The position numbers and the translations under genes were made by a program. From Ancylobacter sonchi (lineage in GTDB: Bacteria; Pseudomonadota; Alphaproteobacteria; Rhizobiales; Xanthobacteraceae), in assembly GCF_018390695.1 (NCBI RefSeq), contig NZ_JAHBGF010000046.1:62001-126000 (forward strand): 64,000 nt of DNA, given 5' to 3'. The notes under the pieces were generated by a model, which saw nothing but the letters and a program-made list of their open reading frames with translations, had not been told where the DNA came from and did not search any database. Every line of letters begins with the position of its first letter. The stretch's first letter is position 1. This document shows, in pieces, positions 48,206-57,800 of this stretch.

Positions 48206-49084
48206 ATGGCCGATACGCATCGCCACGAGATCGACGCCCATAGCGGCGTCTCCACCACCGGCCATGAATGGGACGGCATCCGCGAGCTCAACAACCCGCT
48301 GCCGCGCTGGTGGCTGTGGACTTTCTATGCCTGCATCCTGTGGGCGGTGGTCTACTGGCTGCTGTTCCCGGCCTGGCCGCTGGTGACCGGCTATACCTAT
48401 GGCGTGCTGGGCTGGAAGTCGCGCGACGCCATCCAGACCGACCTCGCCCAGCTGCGGGCGCAGCGCGCGGTGTTCGCCGACAAGCTGGCCGCCGCCAACC
48501 TGCCGGAGATCGAGCAGAATCCCGAGCTGCTCGCCTTCGCCCGCGCCCAGGGCCGTGCCGCCTTCGGCGACAATTGCGCGCCCTGCCATGGCAGCGGCGC
48601 CGCAGGGACGAAGGGCTATCCGAACCTCAACGACGACGACTGGCTGTGGGGCGGCACGCTGGAGCAGATCCACGCCACCATCCAGCATGGCGCCCGCTCG
48701 GCCGATCCCGACGCGCATGTCGGCGACATGCCGGCCTTCGGCCGCGACGGCATGCTGCCGCGCGCCGACATCGTCGCCGCCGCCGACTATGTGCGCCACC
48801 TTGCCGGACTGCCGCCGGCGGCGGACGCGCAGATCGACAAGGGGCAGGCGGTGTTCGCCGCCAATTGCGCCGCCTGCCATGGTCCCGAGGGCAAGGGCAA
48901 TCCGGAGCTCGGCGCGCCCAACCTCACCGACCCGATCTGGCTCTACGGCTCCGACCGCGCCACCCTCATCCAGACCATCAGCAACGGCCGCGCCGGGCTG
49001 ATGCCAGCCTGGAAGGGGCGGCTCGACGACGGCACCCTCAAGGCGCTCACCGTCTACGTTCACACGCTGGGCGGTGGTCAGTAA
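48206..49084 (+). CDS. ccoP: cbb3-type oxidase diheme subunit III
   Basis: 292 residues. An N-terminal cytoplasmic segment and membrane helix (about 35-60, WWLWTFYACILWAVVYW) are followed by two cytochrome c domains, each with a CxxCH heme site: NCAPCHGSGA and NCAACHGPEG. The axial-Met regions are GDMPAFGRDG and GLMPAWKGRL. It accepts electrons from the cytochrome c pool. It closes the structural operon, and 145 bases separate it from ccoG. Confidence 0.97.
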   Translation: MADTHRHEIDAHSGVSTTGHEWDGIRELNNPLPRWWLWTFYACILWAVVYWLLFPAWPLVTGYTYGVLGWKSRDAIQTDLAQLRAQRAVFADKLAAANLPEIEQNPELLAFARAQGRAAFGDNCAPCHGSGAAGTKGYPNLNDDDWLWGGTLEQIHATIQHGARSADPDAHVGDMPAFGRDGMLPRADIVAAADYVRHLAGLPPAADAQIDKGQAVFAANCAACHGPEGKGNPELGAPNLTDPIWLYGSDRATLIQTISNGRAGLMPAWKGRLDDGTLKALTVYVHTLGGGQ

Positions 49085-49229
49085 CGCCGGCGACTTCGGC
49101 GGGGCGTCCCGGCGACATCCCGCCGCATAAGCATTTTCCCGCCCGTCATCGCCCGGATCAAAAGCGAGGGCGGGGCCGGTACAAGAGGAGCGGCGGCGCG
49201 CCAGCGCCGCTGCCTGCCGGGAAACGAAC

Positions 49230-50705
49230 ATGGCCACCGTCAATCTCATTCGCGCCGCCGCGCCGCAGGCTGTCCCGCCGGCGGACGACGATGCCCCGCT
49301 CTACGAGGCGCGGCGCAAGATCTACCCGATCGCGGTGCGCGGCACCTTCCGGCGCATCAAGTGGACGCTGCTCGTCGTCACGCTTGGCATCTACTACCTG
49401 CTGCCCTTCGTGCGCTGGCATCGCGGTCCGGACGCACCCTCGCAGGCGGTGCTGGTCGACTTCCCCAATAGCCGCTTCTACTTCTTCTTCATCGAGATCT
49501 GGCCGCAGGAGATCTACTACCTCACCGGGCTCCTGATCCTCGCCGCGCTGGTGCTGTTCCTGATGAACGCGGTGGCCGGGCGGGTCTGGTGCGGCTATCT
49601 CTGCCCGCAGACGGTGTGGACCGACCTGTTCCAGACCATCGAGCGGCTGGTCGAGGGCGATCCGCGCCAGCGCCGCGAGAAGCTGAAGAACGCCTCGCGC
49701 ACCCGTCGTGCCTTCGAGGCGGCAGCCAAGCACGTGCTCTGGCTGATGGTCGCTTGGTGGACCGGCGGCGCCTGGGTGCTCTATTTCGCCGACGCGCCGA
49801 CGCTGGTGATGCAGCTGATCAAGGGCGAGGCGCCTGTCGTCGCTTATGTCTGGATCGGCATCCTCACCGCCACCACCTATGTGCTCGCCGGCCACATGCG
49901 CGAGCAGGTCTGCACCTATATGTGCCCGTGGCCGCGCATCCAGGCAGCGCTCACCGACGAATACGCCCTTAACGTCACCTATCGCTACGACCGCGGCGAG
50001 CCACGCGGCTCGTTCAAGAAGACCGAGGCGCTGAGGCGGCAGGGCCTGCCCGGCGGCGATTGCGTCGATTGCCGGCAATGCGTCGCCGCCTGCCCGACCG
50101 GGGTCGATATCCGCCAGGGGCTGCAGCTCTCCTGCGTGCAGTGCGGCCTCTGCATCGACGCCTGCGACACGGTGATGAAGAAGATCGGCCGTCCCGCCGG
50201 CCTCATCGCCTACGACACCGAGATGAACGTGCAGCGCCGCCAGCACGGCGAGGCACCGGTCTACCGGTTGCTGCGCGCTCGCACCGTGCTCTATGCCGCG
50301 CTGATCGTGCTGATCGGCGGGCTGATGGCGGTCGTGCTGGCGACGCGGGGCTCGGAAGGGCTGTCGGTCATCCACGACCGCAACCCGCTCTTCGTCCAGC
50401 TGTCCGACGGGTCGATCCGCAACGGCTATACGCTGCGCCTGGTCAACAAGCTCTTGGTGCCGCGCCGCTTCGCCCTCTCGGTCGAAGGCGTGCCCGAGGC
50501 GCGGCTGGAGGTGATCGGCGAGGCCGCTTCCCCCGGCGCCGATCCCGTGGTCTCGGTCGGGCCCGACCAGACCTACGAGATCCGCGTGCTGGTCTCCACC
50601 GCCGCGCGGCTGCCGGCCGGCGCCTCGCTTCCCGTTGCTTTCCGCCTCACCGACGTCTCCGGCGGCGAGACCATCTCGGTAGCGGATCATTTCAAGGGAC
50701 CCTGA
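49230..50705 (+). CDS. ccoG: cbb3 oxidase assembly ferredoxin-like protein CcoG
   Basis: 491 residues. Five or six membrane helices surround two [4Fe-4S] motifs, CVDCRQCVAACP and CVQCGLCIDACD, plus the MCPWPRIQ motif. A C-terminal periplasmic Ig-like domain follows. CcoG (FixG) is thought to reduce Cu(II) to Cu(I) during delivery of copper to the oxidase. It heads ccoGHIS, with the next start 3 bases away. GGGAAACG precedes ATG. Confidence 0.96.
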   Translation: MATVNLIRAAAPQAVPPADDDAPLYEARRKIYPIAVRGTFRRIKWTLLVVTLGIYYLLPFVRWHRGPDAPSQAVLVDFPNSRFYFFFIEIWPQEIYYLTGLLILAALVLFLMNAVAGRVWCGYLCPQTVWTDLFQTIERLVEGDPRQRREKLKNASRTRRAFEAAAKHVLWLMVAWWTGGAWVLYFADAPTLVMQLIKGEAPVVAYVWIGILTATTYVLAGHMREQVCTYMCPWPRIQAALTDEYALNVTYRYDRGEPRGSFKKTEALRRQGLPGGDCVDCRQCVAACPTGVDIRQGLQLSCVQCGLCIDACDTVMKKIGRPAGLIAYDTEMNVQRRQHGEAPVYRLLRARTVLYAALIVLIGGLMAVVLATRGSEGLSVIHDRNPLFVQLSDGSIRNGYTLRLVNKLLVPRRFALSVEGVPEARLEVIGEAASPGADPVVSVGPDQTYEIRVLVSTAARLPAGASLPVAFRLTDVSGGETISVADHFKGP

Positions 50706-50708
50706 GCC

Positions 50709-51206
50709 ATGGCCGCACATCCGCTTCCCTCGTCGCCGACCGATGGCCGCCCGCTGACCGGCCGCACGGTGCTGTTCTGCTTCCTTGGCTTCTTCGGCGT
50801 GGTGTTCCTGGCCAATGGCCTGCTGGTGCGGGCGGCGCTGTCGAGCTTCGGCGGGGTGGAGACGGAAAGCTCCTACAAGGCCGGCCTCGTCTTCGCCCAG
50901 GAGGTCGATGCGGCCGCCCGCCAGGCGACGCTGAATTGGCAGGTCTCGGCCCATCTCGCCGACGGCGCCTTCGAGGTGCGCGCACGCGACGCCGCCGGCA
51001 ACCCGATCCCCGGCCTCGATCTCGTCGCCACCCTGCATCACCCGACCGACCGCCGGCTCGATATCACCATCGATGCGGTGCCGGCCGGTCCCGCGTCCTG
51101 GACCGCCGCCCCGCATGTGCCGGCCGGGCAGTGGGAGCTGATCATCGACCTCACGCGGGACGGCGAGCGGCAATTCCGCTCGATGAACCGGGTGGTGACG
51201 AGATGA
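50709..51206 (+). CDS. ccoH: cbb3 oxidase assembly protein CcoH
   Basis: 165 residues. A single N-terminal membrane anchor (about 20-42, VLFCFLGFFGVVFLANGLLV) is followed by a FixH-like periplasmic domain (SSYKAGLVFAQEVDAA, then LDLVATLHHPTDRRLD). It stays bound to the oxidase during assembly. Its stop overlaps the ccoI start (ATGA at 51203-51206). Confidence 0.93.
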   Translation: MAAHPLPSSPTDGRPLTGRTVLFCFLGFFGVVFLANGLLVRAALSSFGGVETESSYKAGLVFAQEVDAAARQATLNWQVSAHLADGAFEVRARDAAGNPIPGLDLVATLHHPTDRRLDITIDAVPAGPASWTAAPHVPAGQWELIIDLTRDGERQFRSMNRVVTR

Positions 51207-53467
51207 CAGCCCTCAGTTCGGTCCACGCCCCGGGCGACACCTTGCGCGAACTGCCGGCCGCCGTCCCGAACGCCATTGTCCCGCCGCTTGCGCCCGACCT
51301 GTCGCTCTATCTGCGCGAGGAGGCGGACGGGCGGCGGGCGATGGATTTCGCGGTGGAGGGCATCGATTGCGCCGCCTGTATCGACGAGATCGAGGACGCG
51401 GTGGAGGCGCTGCCCGGCATCGCCTCCGCCCGGCTGAACTATACCAGCCACCGCCTCGCCGTCGTGTGGCGGAGTGCGGCGGATCCGGCGGCGGTCTTCG
51501 CCGGGCTGTCCCGCATCGGCTACAAGGCCTATCCCTTCGGCACCGACAAGGCCGAAGAGATCGAGCGCAACGTCTCGCGCCATTTGCTGCGCTGCCTCGC
51601 CGTGGCGGGCTTCGCGGCGATGAACATCATGCTGCTCTCCGTCTCGGTGTGGTCGGGCAACGTCACCGACATCGACCCGGAGACGCGCGACCTGTTCCAT
51701 TGGCTCTCCGCGCTGATCGCGCTGCCGGCCTGCGCCTATGCCGGTCAGCCCTTCTTCCAGAGCGCGCTGAGGGCGTTGCGCAACCGCACGCTCAACATGG
51801 ACGTGCCGATCACGCTCGGCGTCATGCTGGCGCTCGGCGTGTCCGTCTACGAGACGCTGCACAGCGCCGAGCACGCCTATTTCGACTCGGCGGTGATGCT
51901 GCTGTTCTTCCTGCTCACCGGCCGCTATCTCGACCACGCCATGCGGCGCAAGACTCGCATCGAGGCCTCGAACCTCGCGGCGCTGAAGGCTGAGACCGCC
52001 AACCGGCTCGACGAGGCCGGGGGGGTTACGCTGGTGCCGGCCGCCGCCGTGCGACCCGGCGACAGGGTGCTGGTGCGGGCCGGCGAGCGGGTGCCGGTCG
52101 ACGGCATCGTCGTCTCCGGCCGCGCGGCGGTGGACGAGAGCCTCGTTACCGGCGAGACGCTGCCGCGCGACGTCGTCGCGGGTGGGACGGTGCATGCCGG
52201 CGCGCTGATCCATGACGGGGTGCTCCAGCTGCGCACCACCGCCGCCGGCGAAGACACCTTCCTCGTCGAGGTGGAGCGGCTGCTGGAGCGTGCCGCCACC
52301 GCCCGCAGCGGCTATGTGCGCCTCGCCGACCGCGCCGCCCGGCTCTATGCGCCGATGGTGCACACGACGGCGCTGCTGTCGCTGGTCGGCTGGCTTGCGG
52401 TCGGCGCTTCTCTGCATCAGGCGGTGCTGATCGCGGTGGCGGTGCTGATCATCACCTGTCCCTGCGCGCTGGCGCTCGCGGTGCCGGCGGTGCAGGTGGT
52501 GGCCTCCGGGGCGCTGATGCGGGCCGGGGTGCTGCTCAATGCCGGCGACGCCTTCGAGCGGTTGGCGGACATCGACACCATCGTCTTCGACAAGACCGGC
52601 ACGCTCACCGCGCCCGAGCCGCATCTCGCCAACGCCGATCAGCTGTCGCCGGACCTACTCGCCATCGCCGGCCGCCTCGCCGCCGGCTCGACCCATCCGC
52701 TGGCCCGCGCCGTGGCGGCCGCCGTGCCCGGCGCGGCTCCGTATCCGGAGATGCGCGAGGTCGCCGGGGCCGGCGTGGAGGCGCAGCTGGACGGCGTGAC
52801 GGCGCGCCTCGGCAGCGCGGAGTTCTGCGATTGCGGTGCGTTGCTCACCGGGATCGAGGCCGCCGACGCCTCCTTCGTCGCCCTGTGTGTCGGCGAGCAG
52901 CGCGCGCTGCTGATGATCCGCCAGACGCTGCGTCCGGATGCGGCGGAGGTGATCGGCCGGCTGCGTGCGATGGGCAAGTCGCTCGTTATCGTCTCCGGCG
53001 ACCGGCCGGTGGCGGTCGCCCCCGTCGCCGCCGCGCTCGGCATCGAGGAATGGCAGGGCGCGGCGACGCCGGCAGACAAGATCGCGACGCTGGAACGCCT
53101 CAAGGCCCGTGGGCGCCGCGTGCTGATGGTCGGCGACGGCATCAATGACGCGCCCTCGCTCGCCGCCGCGCAGGTGTCGATGTCGCCCATCGCGGCGGCC
53201 GATGTCACGCGCGCGCAGGCCGACCTGGTGTTTCTCGGCGAGAAGCTGGCGCCGGTGGCCGCCGCCATTGCCGTGTCGGCCAAGGCACGCCGGTTGATGC
53301 GCGAAAACCTGATCATCGCGGTGATCTACAATCTGTTCGCGGTGCCGCTGGCGATCGCCGGGTTCGTCACGCCGCTGGTGGCGGCGGCGGCGATGTCCGG
53401 ATCCTCGGTCATCGTCACGCTGAACGCTCTTCGCGCCCGTGGCGCAGCAAAGGAGGCCGGCTCATGA
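51203..53467 (+). CDS. ccoI: Copper-translocating P1B-type ATPase CcoI/FixI
   Basis: 754 residues from ATG 51203. The N-terminal metal-binding domain has GIDCAACIDEIE (53-64). Visible P-type ATPase features are the ion-site ITCPCALALAVPA, phosphorylation motif FDKTGTLT, actuator LVTGETLP, the HP-type STHPLARAV and hinge GDGINDAPSLAAA. It exports Cu(I) to the periplasm for insertion into CcoN. Long in-frame sequence upstream to 50060 is antisense-like overlap with ccoG/H, not part of the gene. It is coupled by 4-base overlaps to both ccoH and ccoS. Confidence 0.96.
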   Translation: MTALSSVHAPGDTLRELPAAVPNAIVPPLAPDLSLYLREEADGRRAMDFAVEGIDCAACIDEIEDAVEALPGIASARLNYTSHRLAVVWRSAADPAAVFAGLSRIGYKAYPFGTDKAEEIERNVSRHLLRCLAVAGFAAMNIMLLSVSVWSGNVTDIDPETRDLFHWLSALIALPACAYAGQPFFQSALRALRNRTLNMDVPITLGVMLALGVSVYETLHSAEHAYFDSAVMLLFFLLTGRYLDHAMRRKTRIEASNLAALKAETANRLDEAGGVTLVPAAAVRPGDRVLVRAGERVPVDGIVVSGRAAVDESLVTGETLPRDVVAGGTVHAGALIHDGVLQLRTTAAGEDTFLVEVERLLERAATARSGYVRLADRAARLYAPMVHTTALLSLVGWLAVGASLHQAVLIAVAVLIITCPCALALAVPAVQVVASGALMRAGVLLNAGDAFERLADIDTIVFDKTGTLTAPEPHLANADQLSPDLLAIAGRLAAGSTHPLARAVAAAVPGAAPYPEMREVAGAGVEAQLDGVTARLGSAEFCDCGALLTGIEAADASFVALCVGEQRALLMIRQTLRPDAAEVIGRLRAMGKSLVIVSGDRPVAVAPVAAALGIEEWQGAATPADKIATLERLKARGRRVLMVGDGINDAPSLAAAQVSMSPIAAADVTRAQADLVFLGEKLAPVAAAIAVSAKARRLMRENLIIAVIYNLFAVPLAIAGFVTPLVAAAAMSGSSVIVTLNALRARGAAKEAGS

Positions 53468-53616
53468 GCGTGCTGATTTACCTGCTGCCGATGGCGCTGG
53501 GGCTGGGACTGACGGGCCTCGTCGGCTTCATGTGGACGTTGCGTTCCGGGCAGTACGATGATCTCGACGGCGCGGCGGTGCGTGTGCTCAGCGACGACGA
53601 CCTGGCCAAGCACTGA
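53464..53616 (+). CDS. ccoS: cbb3 oxidase maturation protein CcoS
   Basis: 50 residues: one membrane helix (MSVLIYLLPMALGLGLTGLV), the FMWTLRSGQYDDLDGAA motif typical of CcoS, and an acidic tail ending DDDLAKH. It is needed for heme/copper insertion into the oxidase. Its ATG overlaps the ccoI stop (ATGA). An MFS transporter gene starts 11 bases downstream. Confidence 0.95.
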   Translation: MSVLIYLLPMALGLGLTGLVGFMWTLRSGQYDDLDGAAVRVLSDDDLAKH

Positions 53617-53627
53617 GGGGCGGGGCG

Positions 53628-54785
53628 ATGAGCGCGGAGGGATTCAGCGCCGATGTGTCACCGGCCCGTGCCGGCCGGCTCGGCTGCGCCTGTCCGCCGG
53701 ACAGTGCTCGTCTCTTGCGTCGCGTGCCGGGGCAGGGGCGGCTTGCCGCCGGCTTCGCGCTGGTGGTGCTGGCGCAGGCGCTGACCGTCGGCGTGCTGCC
53801 GCTCGCCGGGGCGATGCTGGCGCCCGACCCGCGCCTTGCCGCCCTGCCGCTCGCGGTGCTGATGCTGGGCGCGGCGGTGGCGAGCGTACCGGCGGCCTTC
53901 CTGCTCGATTCCTTCGGCCGCCGTGCCGGCTTCGCGCTCGGCGCCAGCCTCGGCATGGCCGGCGGGCTGATCGGTGCCCACGGACTCTATCTCGCGTCCT
54001 TCCGTGAACTGCTGATCGGTTGCGCCTGGCTTGGGGCGGCGCAGGGCTTCGGCATGTTCTATCGCCACGCCGCCGCCTTCGGCACCGGGACGGGCATGCG
54101 GGCCGGCGCGGTGGGCAAGCTGCTCGGCGCCGGCGTTCTGGCGGGGCTGGCCGGGCCGGTTCTGGCCGGCTGGGCGGAGGGACTGTCCAGCCCCTTCACT
54201 TTCGTCGGCACGCTGATCCTCGCCGCCCTTGCTCAGCTCGGCGTGCTGATCTTCGCGGTGGCGCTGCCGGAAGCGCGGTTCTCCCATGCCGATGCGCGAC
54301 CCGCGGACGCTCTCGTGACGGCGGCTCCGCGGCGCGTGCTTGGCTGGCGCGCCCTTGTCGGGCCGACCCTGATCGCTGCCGCCGCCTGGGCGGTGATGGG
54401 CGCTGCCATGTCCGGCGTGCCGGTCGGGCTCGTAGTCTGCGGCGTAGCGGCACCGACGGTGACCGGAATCGTCGCGTGGCATGTGGTGGCGATGTACGCC
54501 CCCGCGCTGGCCGGAGGCCGGCTGGCGGAGCGCTTCGGCGCCGGCCGGCTGGCGCTGTCGGGGCTGGCGCTGGCGCTTGCCGGCGTCGCGGTGGTGCGTC
54601 TCGCCACTGAACCGGGACCGCTGGCAGTCGCCTTCATCACCGTTGGTGTTGGCTGGTCGCTCGCCACCCTCGGCGCGACGCTGGTCCTGCATGCGCGCGG
54701 GGCGGCTAGCCGGTTGCAGCTCGCGCTCCATGACGGCACGATCCTGCTCTGCGCCCTCGCCGGAGTCCTTCTCGCCGCGATCTGA
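53628..54785 (+). CDS. MFS transporter, possibly a copper importer linked to cbb3 assembly
   Basis: 385 residues with about twelve hydrophobic segments, a small MFS permease. The loop after helix 2, FLLDSFGRRAGFALGASLG, is the MFS motif A region. A central GFGMFYRHAAAFGTGTGMRAG has Met and His residues, and the N-terminus contains CACPP. It starts 11 bases after ccoS behind GAGGGG, so it is very likely co-transcribed with the oxidase maturation genes. In Rhodobacter an MFS protein, CcoA, imports copper for cbb3 oxidase, and by position this gene could do the same. The substrate is unproven. Confidence 0.85.
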   Translation: MSAEGFSADVSPARAGRLGCACPPDSARLLRRVPGQGRLAAGFALVVLAQALTVGVLPLAGAMLAPDPRLAALPLAVLMLGAAVASVPAAFLLDSFGRRAGFALGASLGMAGGLIGAHGLYLASFRELLIGCAWLGAAQGFGMFYRHAAAFGTGTGMRAGAVGKLLGAGVLAGLAGPVLAGWAEGLSSPFTFVGTLILAALAQLGVLIFAVALPEARFSHADARPADALVTAAPRRVLGWRALVGPTLIAAAAWAVMGAAMSGVPVGLVVCGVAAPTVTGIVAWHVVAMYAPALAGGRLAERFGAGRLALSGLALALAGVAVVRLATEPGPLAVAFITVGVGWSLATLGATLVLHARGAASRLQLALHDGTILLCALAGVLLAAI

Positions 54786-54806
54786 CAGCGAGGCGCCATC
54801 CGCCCG

Positions 54807-54852
54807 TTGACCTCGCGTTCTTCATTTTGTAAGTGATCGTTCACTAACAAAA
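54807..54852 (+). promoter_or_regulatory. Promoter and TetR-type operator of the aas-tetR operon
   Basis: TTGACC (54807-54812), 17 bases, then TAAGTG (54830-54835) form a weak promoter. A 28-base near-perfect palindrome covers 54825-54852: outer arms TTTTGT and ACAAAA, inner arms AGTGA and TCACT around TCGT, with a single mismatched pair. It overlaps the -10, so a bound repressor would block transcription. The TetR gene at the end of the operon is the obvious candidate. Confidence 0.7.
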
Positions 54853-54869
54853 TAGGGAGCGTGCGCCGT

Positions 54870-57800
54870 ATGTTCACGTTGTTGATGAAGTCGCGGCGCT
54901 TCGCGCCCCTGTTCTGGGCCCAATTCTTCAGCGCCTTCAACGACAATTTCGTGAAGAACGCGCTCGCTTTGCTCATTCTCTACGGGATGGGCGAGACGCA
55001 TGGCGGCGCCCTTGTCACCGCGGCCGGCGGCGTGTTCATCCTGCCCTTCTTCCTGCTCTCGGCGCTGGGGGGCCAGCTGGCCGACCGCTACGACAAGGCG
55101 CTGGTGGCGCGCCGGCTGAAATTCGCCGAGATCTGGATCATCCTCGTCGCGGTGATCGGCTTCGTGCTGCAATCGCTGCCGCTGCTGTTCGTCGGCCTGT
55201 TCTTCATGGGGGCGCTCAGCGCGCTGTTCGGCCCGGTGAAATACGGCATCCTGCCGGACCATCTCGCCAAGCAGGAACTGGTCTCCGGCAATGCGCTGAT
55301 CGAGATGGCGACCTTCATCGCCATCCTCGCCGGCACGCTGGGCGGCGCGATCGCCATCACCCACACCGGCGAGTGGTCGGTCGCCGTCTTCACCTTCGCC
55401 GTGACGGTGCTCACCTGGCTGGCGGCCCGCTTCATCCCGCCGACCGGCCCCGCGGCGCCGGACCTCCGCATCGACGCCAACATTTTCCGTGCCACCGCCC
55501 GGCTGCTCGGCGAGCTCAGGACCCGCCGCCCGGTGTGGATCGGTGCGCTGATCGTCAGCTGGTTCTGGCTGGTCGGCGCGGTGGTGCTGTCGCTGCTGCC
55601 GACCATGGTCCGGGAGGATATCGGCGGCGACCAGAGCGTCGTCACGCTGTTCCTCCTGCTGTTCACCGTTGGCGTCGCCATCGGCTCCACTCTGGCCGCC
55701 AAGCTGTCGGAAGGGCATATCCTGCTGGCGCTGGTGCCGCTCTCCGGCCTCACGATGGGCATCTTCGCGCTGCTCATCGCCTGGGCCATCGCTGGCGAGC
55801 CGGCACCGGGGGCGTTGATCGGCTGGTGGGAATTCCTCACCACCGGTTGCGGCCCCTGGATCGCCCTCGCGCTTACCGGCCTTGCGGCCTCGGGCGGCGC
55901 CTTCGTGGTGCCGACCTTTGCCTATGTGCAGAGCGAGGCGCCGGAAGACCAGCGGGCCCGCGTGATCGCCGCCAACAATGTGCTCAATGCCGCCTTCATG
56001 ACGGGTGCGGCGGTCATCGTGGCGCTGCTGCAATTCGCCGGCGCGGGCGTGTCGCTGCTGATGATGCTGGTCGGCCTCTCCACGCTCCTGGTCGCGGCGG
56101 CGGTGGGACGTGCCTTCCAGGGGCATGTGCTGCGCGACCTGATCCGCGTCATCTTCCGCGTGGTGTTCCGCGTCGAGGTGACCGGCGCCGAGCATCTGCG
56201 CGCCTCCGGCGAGCGCACCGTGGTGGCGATCAACCATGTGAGCTTCCTCGACGCGCCGCTGATCATGGCGTTGCTCGACAATGATCCGATCTTCGCGGTC
56301 GATGCCGGCATCGCCCAGCGCTGGTGGATCAAGCCGTTCCTGAAAATGGTGCGCGCCTTCCCGCTCGACCCGACCCGGCCGCTGGCCACCCGCGACCTCA
56401 TCCGTCTGGTGCAGCAGGGCGAGACGCTGGTGATCTTTCCCGAGGGGCGCATCACCGTCACCGGCTCGATCATGAAGATCTATGACGGCTCGGCGCTGAT
56501 CGCCGACAAGTCGGAGGCTCAGATCGTCCCGGTGCGCATCGAGGGCCTCGAACAGACGCCGTTCTCGCGGCTCACGCCCGATCAGACCCGCAAGCGCTGG
56601 TTCCCCAAGGTACGCGTCACCATCCTGCCGCCGCGCCGGCTGAAGGTCGATCCCGAGCTGTTCGGCCGCAAGCGGCGCCGGGCGGCGGGCGCGGGCCTCT
56701 ACGACGTGATGAGCGATCTGGTCTTCGAGACCAGCCATACCGGCATCACGCTCTACGAGGCGGTGGAGGCGACCGCCGATCGGCTCGGCCGCAAGCGCAT
56801 GATCGTCGAGGATCCGCTCGGCACCCAGCTCACCTACAGCAAGCTGCTCCTCGGCGCGAAGATCCTCGGCGCCAAGCTTGCCGCCCTCACCGGGCCGGGC
56901 GAGACGGTCGGCGTGCTGCTGCCCAACGCCGCCGGCATCGCCGTGGTGCTGCTCGGCCTGCATCGGCATGGCCGGGTGCCGGCGATGCTCAACTACACGG
57001 CGGGCCCCGCCAATCTCGTTTCCGCCTGCAAGACGGCGAAGCTCACCACCATCGTCACCTCGCGCGCCTTCATCGAGAAGGCGCGGCTGGAGGCGGAACT
57101 CGCCGAGCTCGAAAAGCACGTGCGGATCGTAATGACCGAGGATGTCCGTGCCAGCATCACCACGCCTGACAAGCTGAAGGGTTTGCTGCCGGCGCGGCTG
57201 CCGGTGAAGATGGATCCGGACGGGCCGGCCTTCATCCTGTTCACCTCCGGCTCGGAGGGCGTGCCGAAGGGCGTGGTGCTGAGCCATCGCAACGTGCTGT
57301 CCAATGTGGCGCAGGTGGCGGCGCGCATCGATTTCTCGCCGGCCGACATCATCTTCAACGTGCTGCCGGTGTTCCACTCGTTCGGCCTGTTGGGCGGGCT
57401 GATCCTGCCCATCGTCTCCGGCACCAAGACCTTTCTCTATCCCTCGCCGCTGCACTACCGGATCATCCCGGAGCTGGTCTACGCCACCAATGCCACGGCG
57501 ATCTTCGGCACGGACACCTTCCTCGCCGGCTATGCCCGCACCGCCAATCCCTATGATTTCCGCTCTCTGCGCTTCGTGGTCGCCGGCGCCGAACCGGTGA
57601 AGGCGGAGACGCGGCGGGTGTGGATGGAGCGCTTCGGCCACCGCATCCTTGAGGGCTACGGCGTCACCGAATGCTCGCCGGTGGTGGCGGTGAACACGCC
57701 GATGTTCAACAAGGCGGGCACGGTCGGGCGCATCCTGCCCGGCATCCGCCATCGCCTCGACCCGGTTCCGGGGATCGAGGAGGGCGGCCGGCTGCATGTG

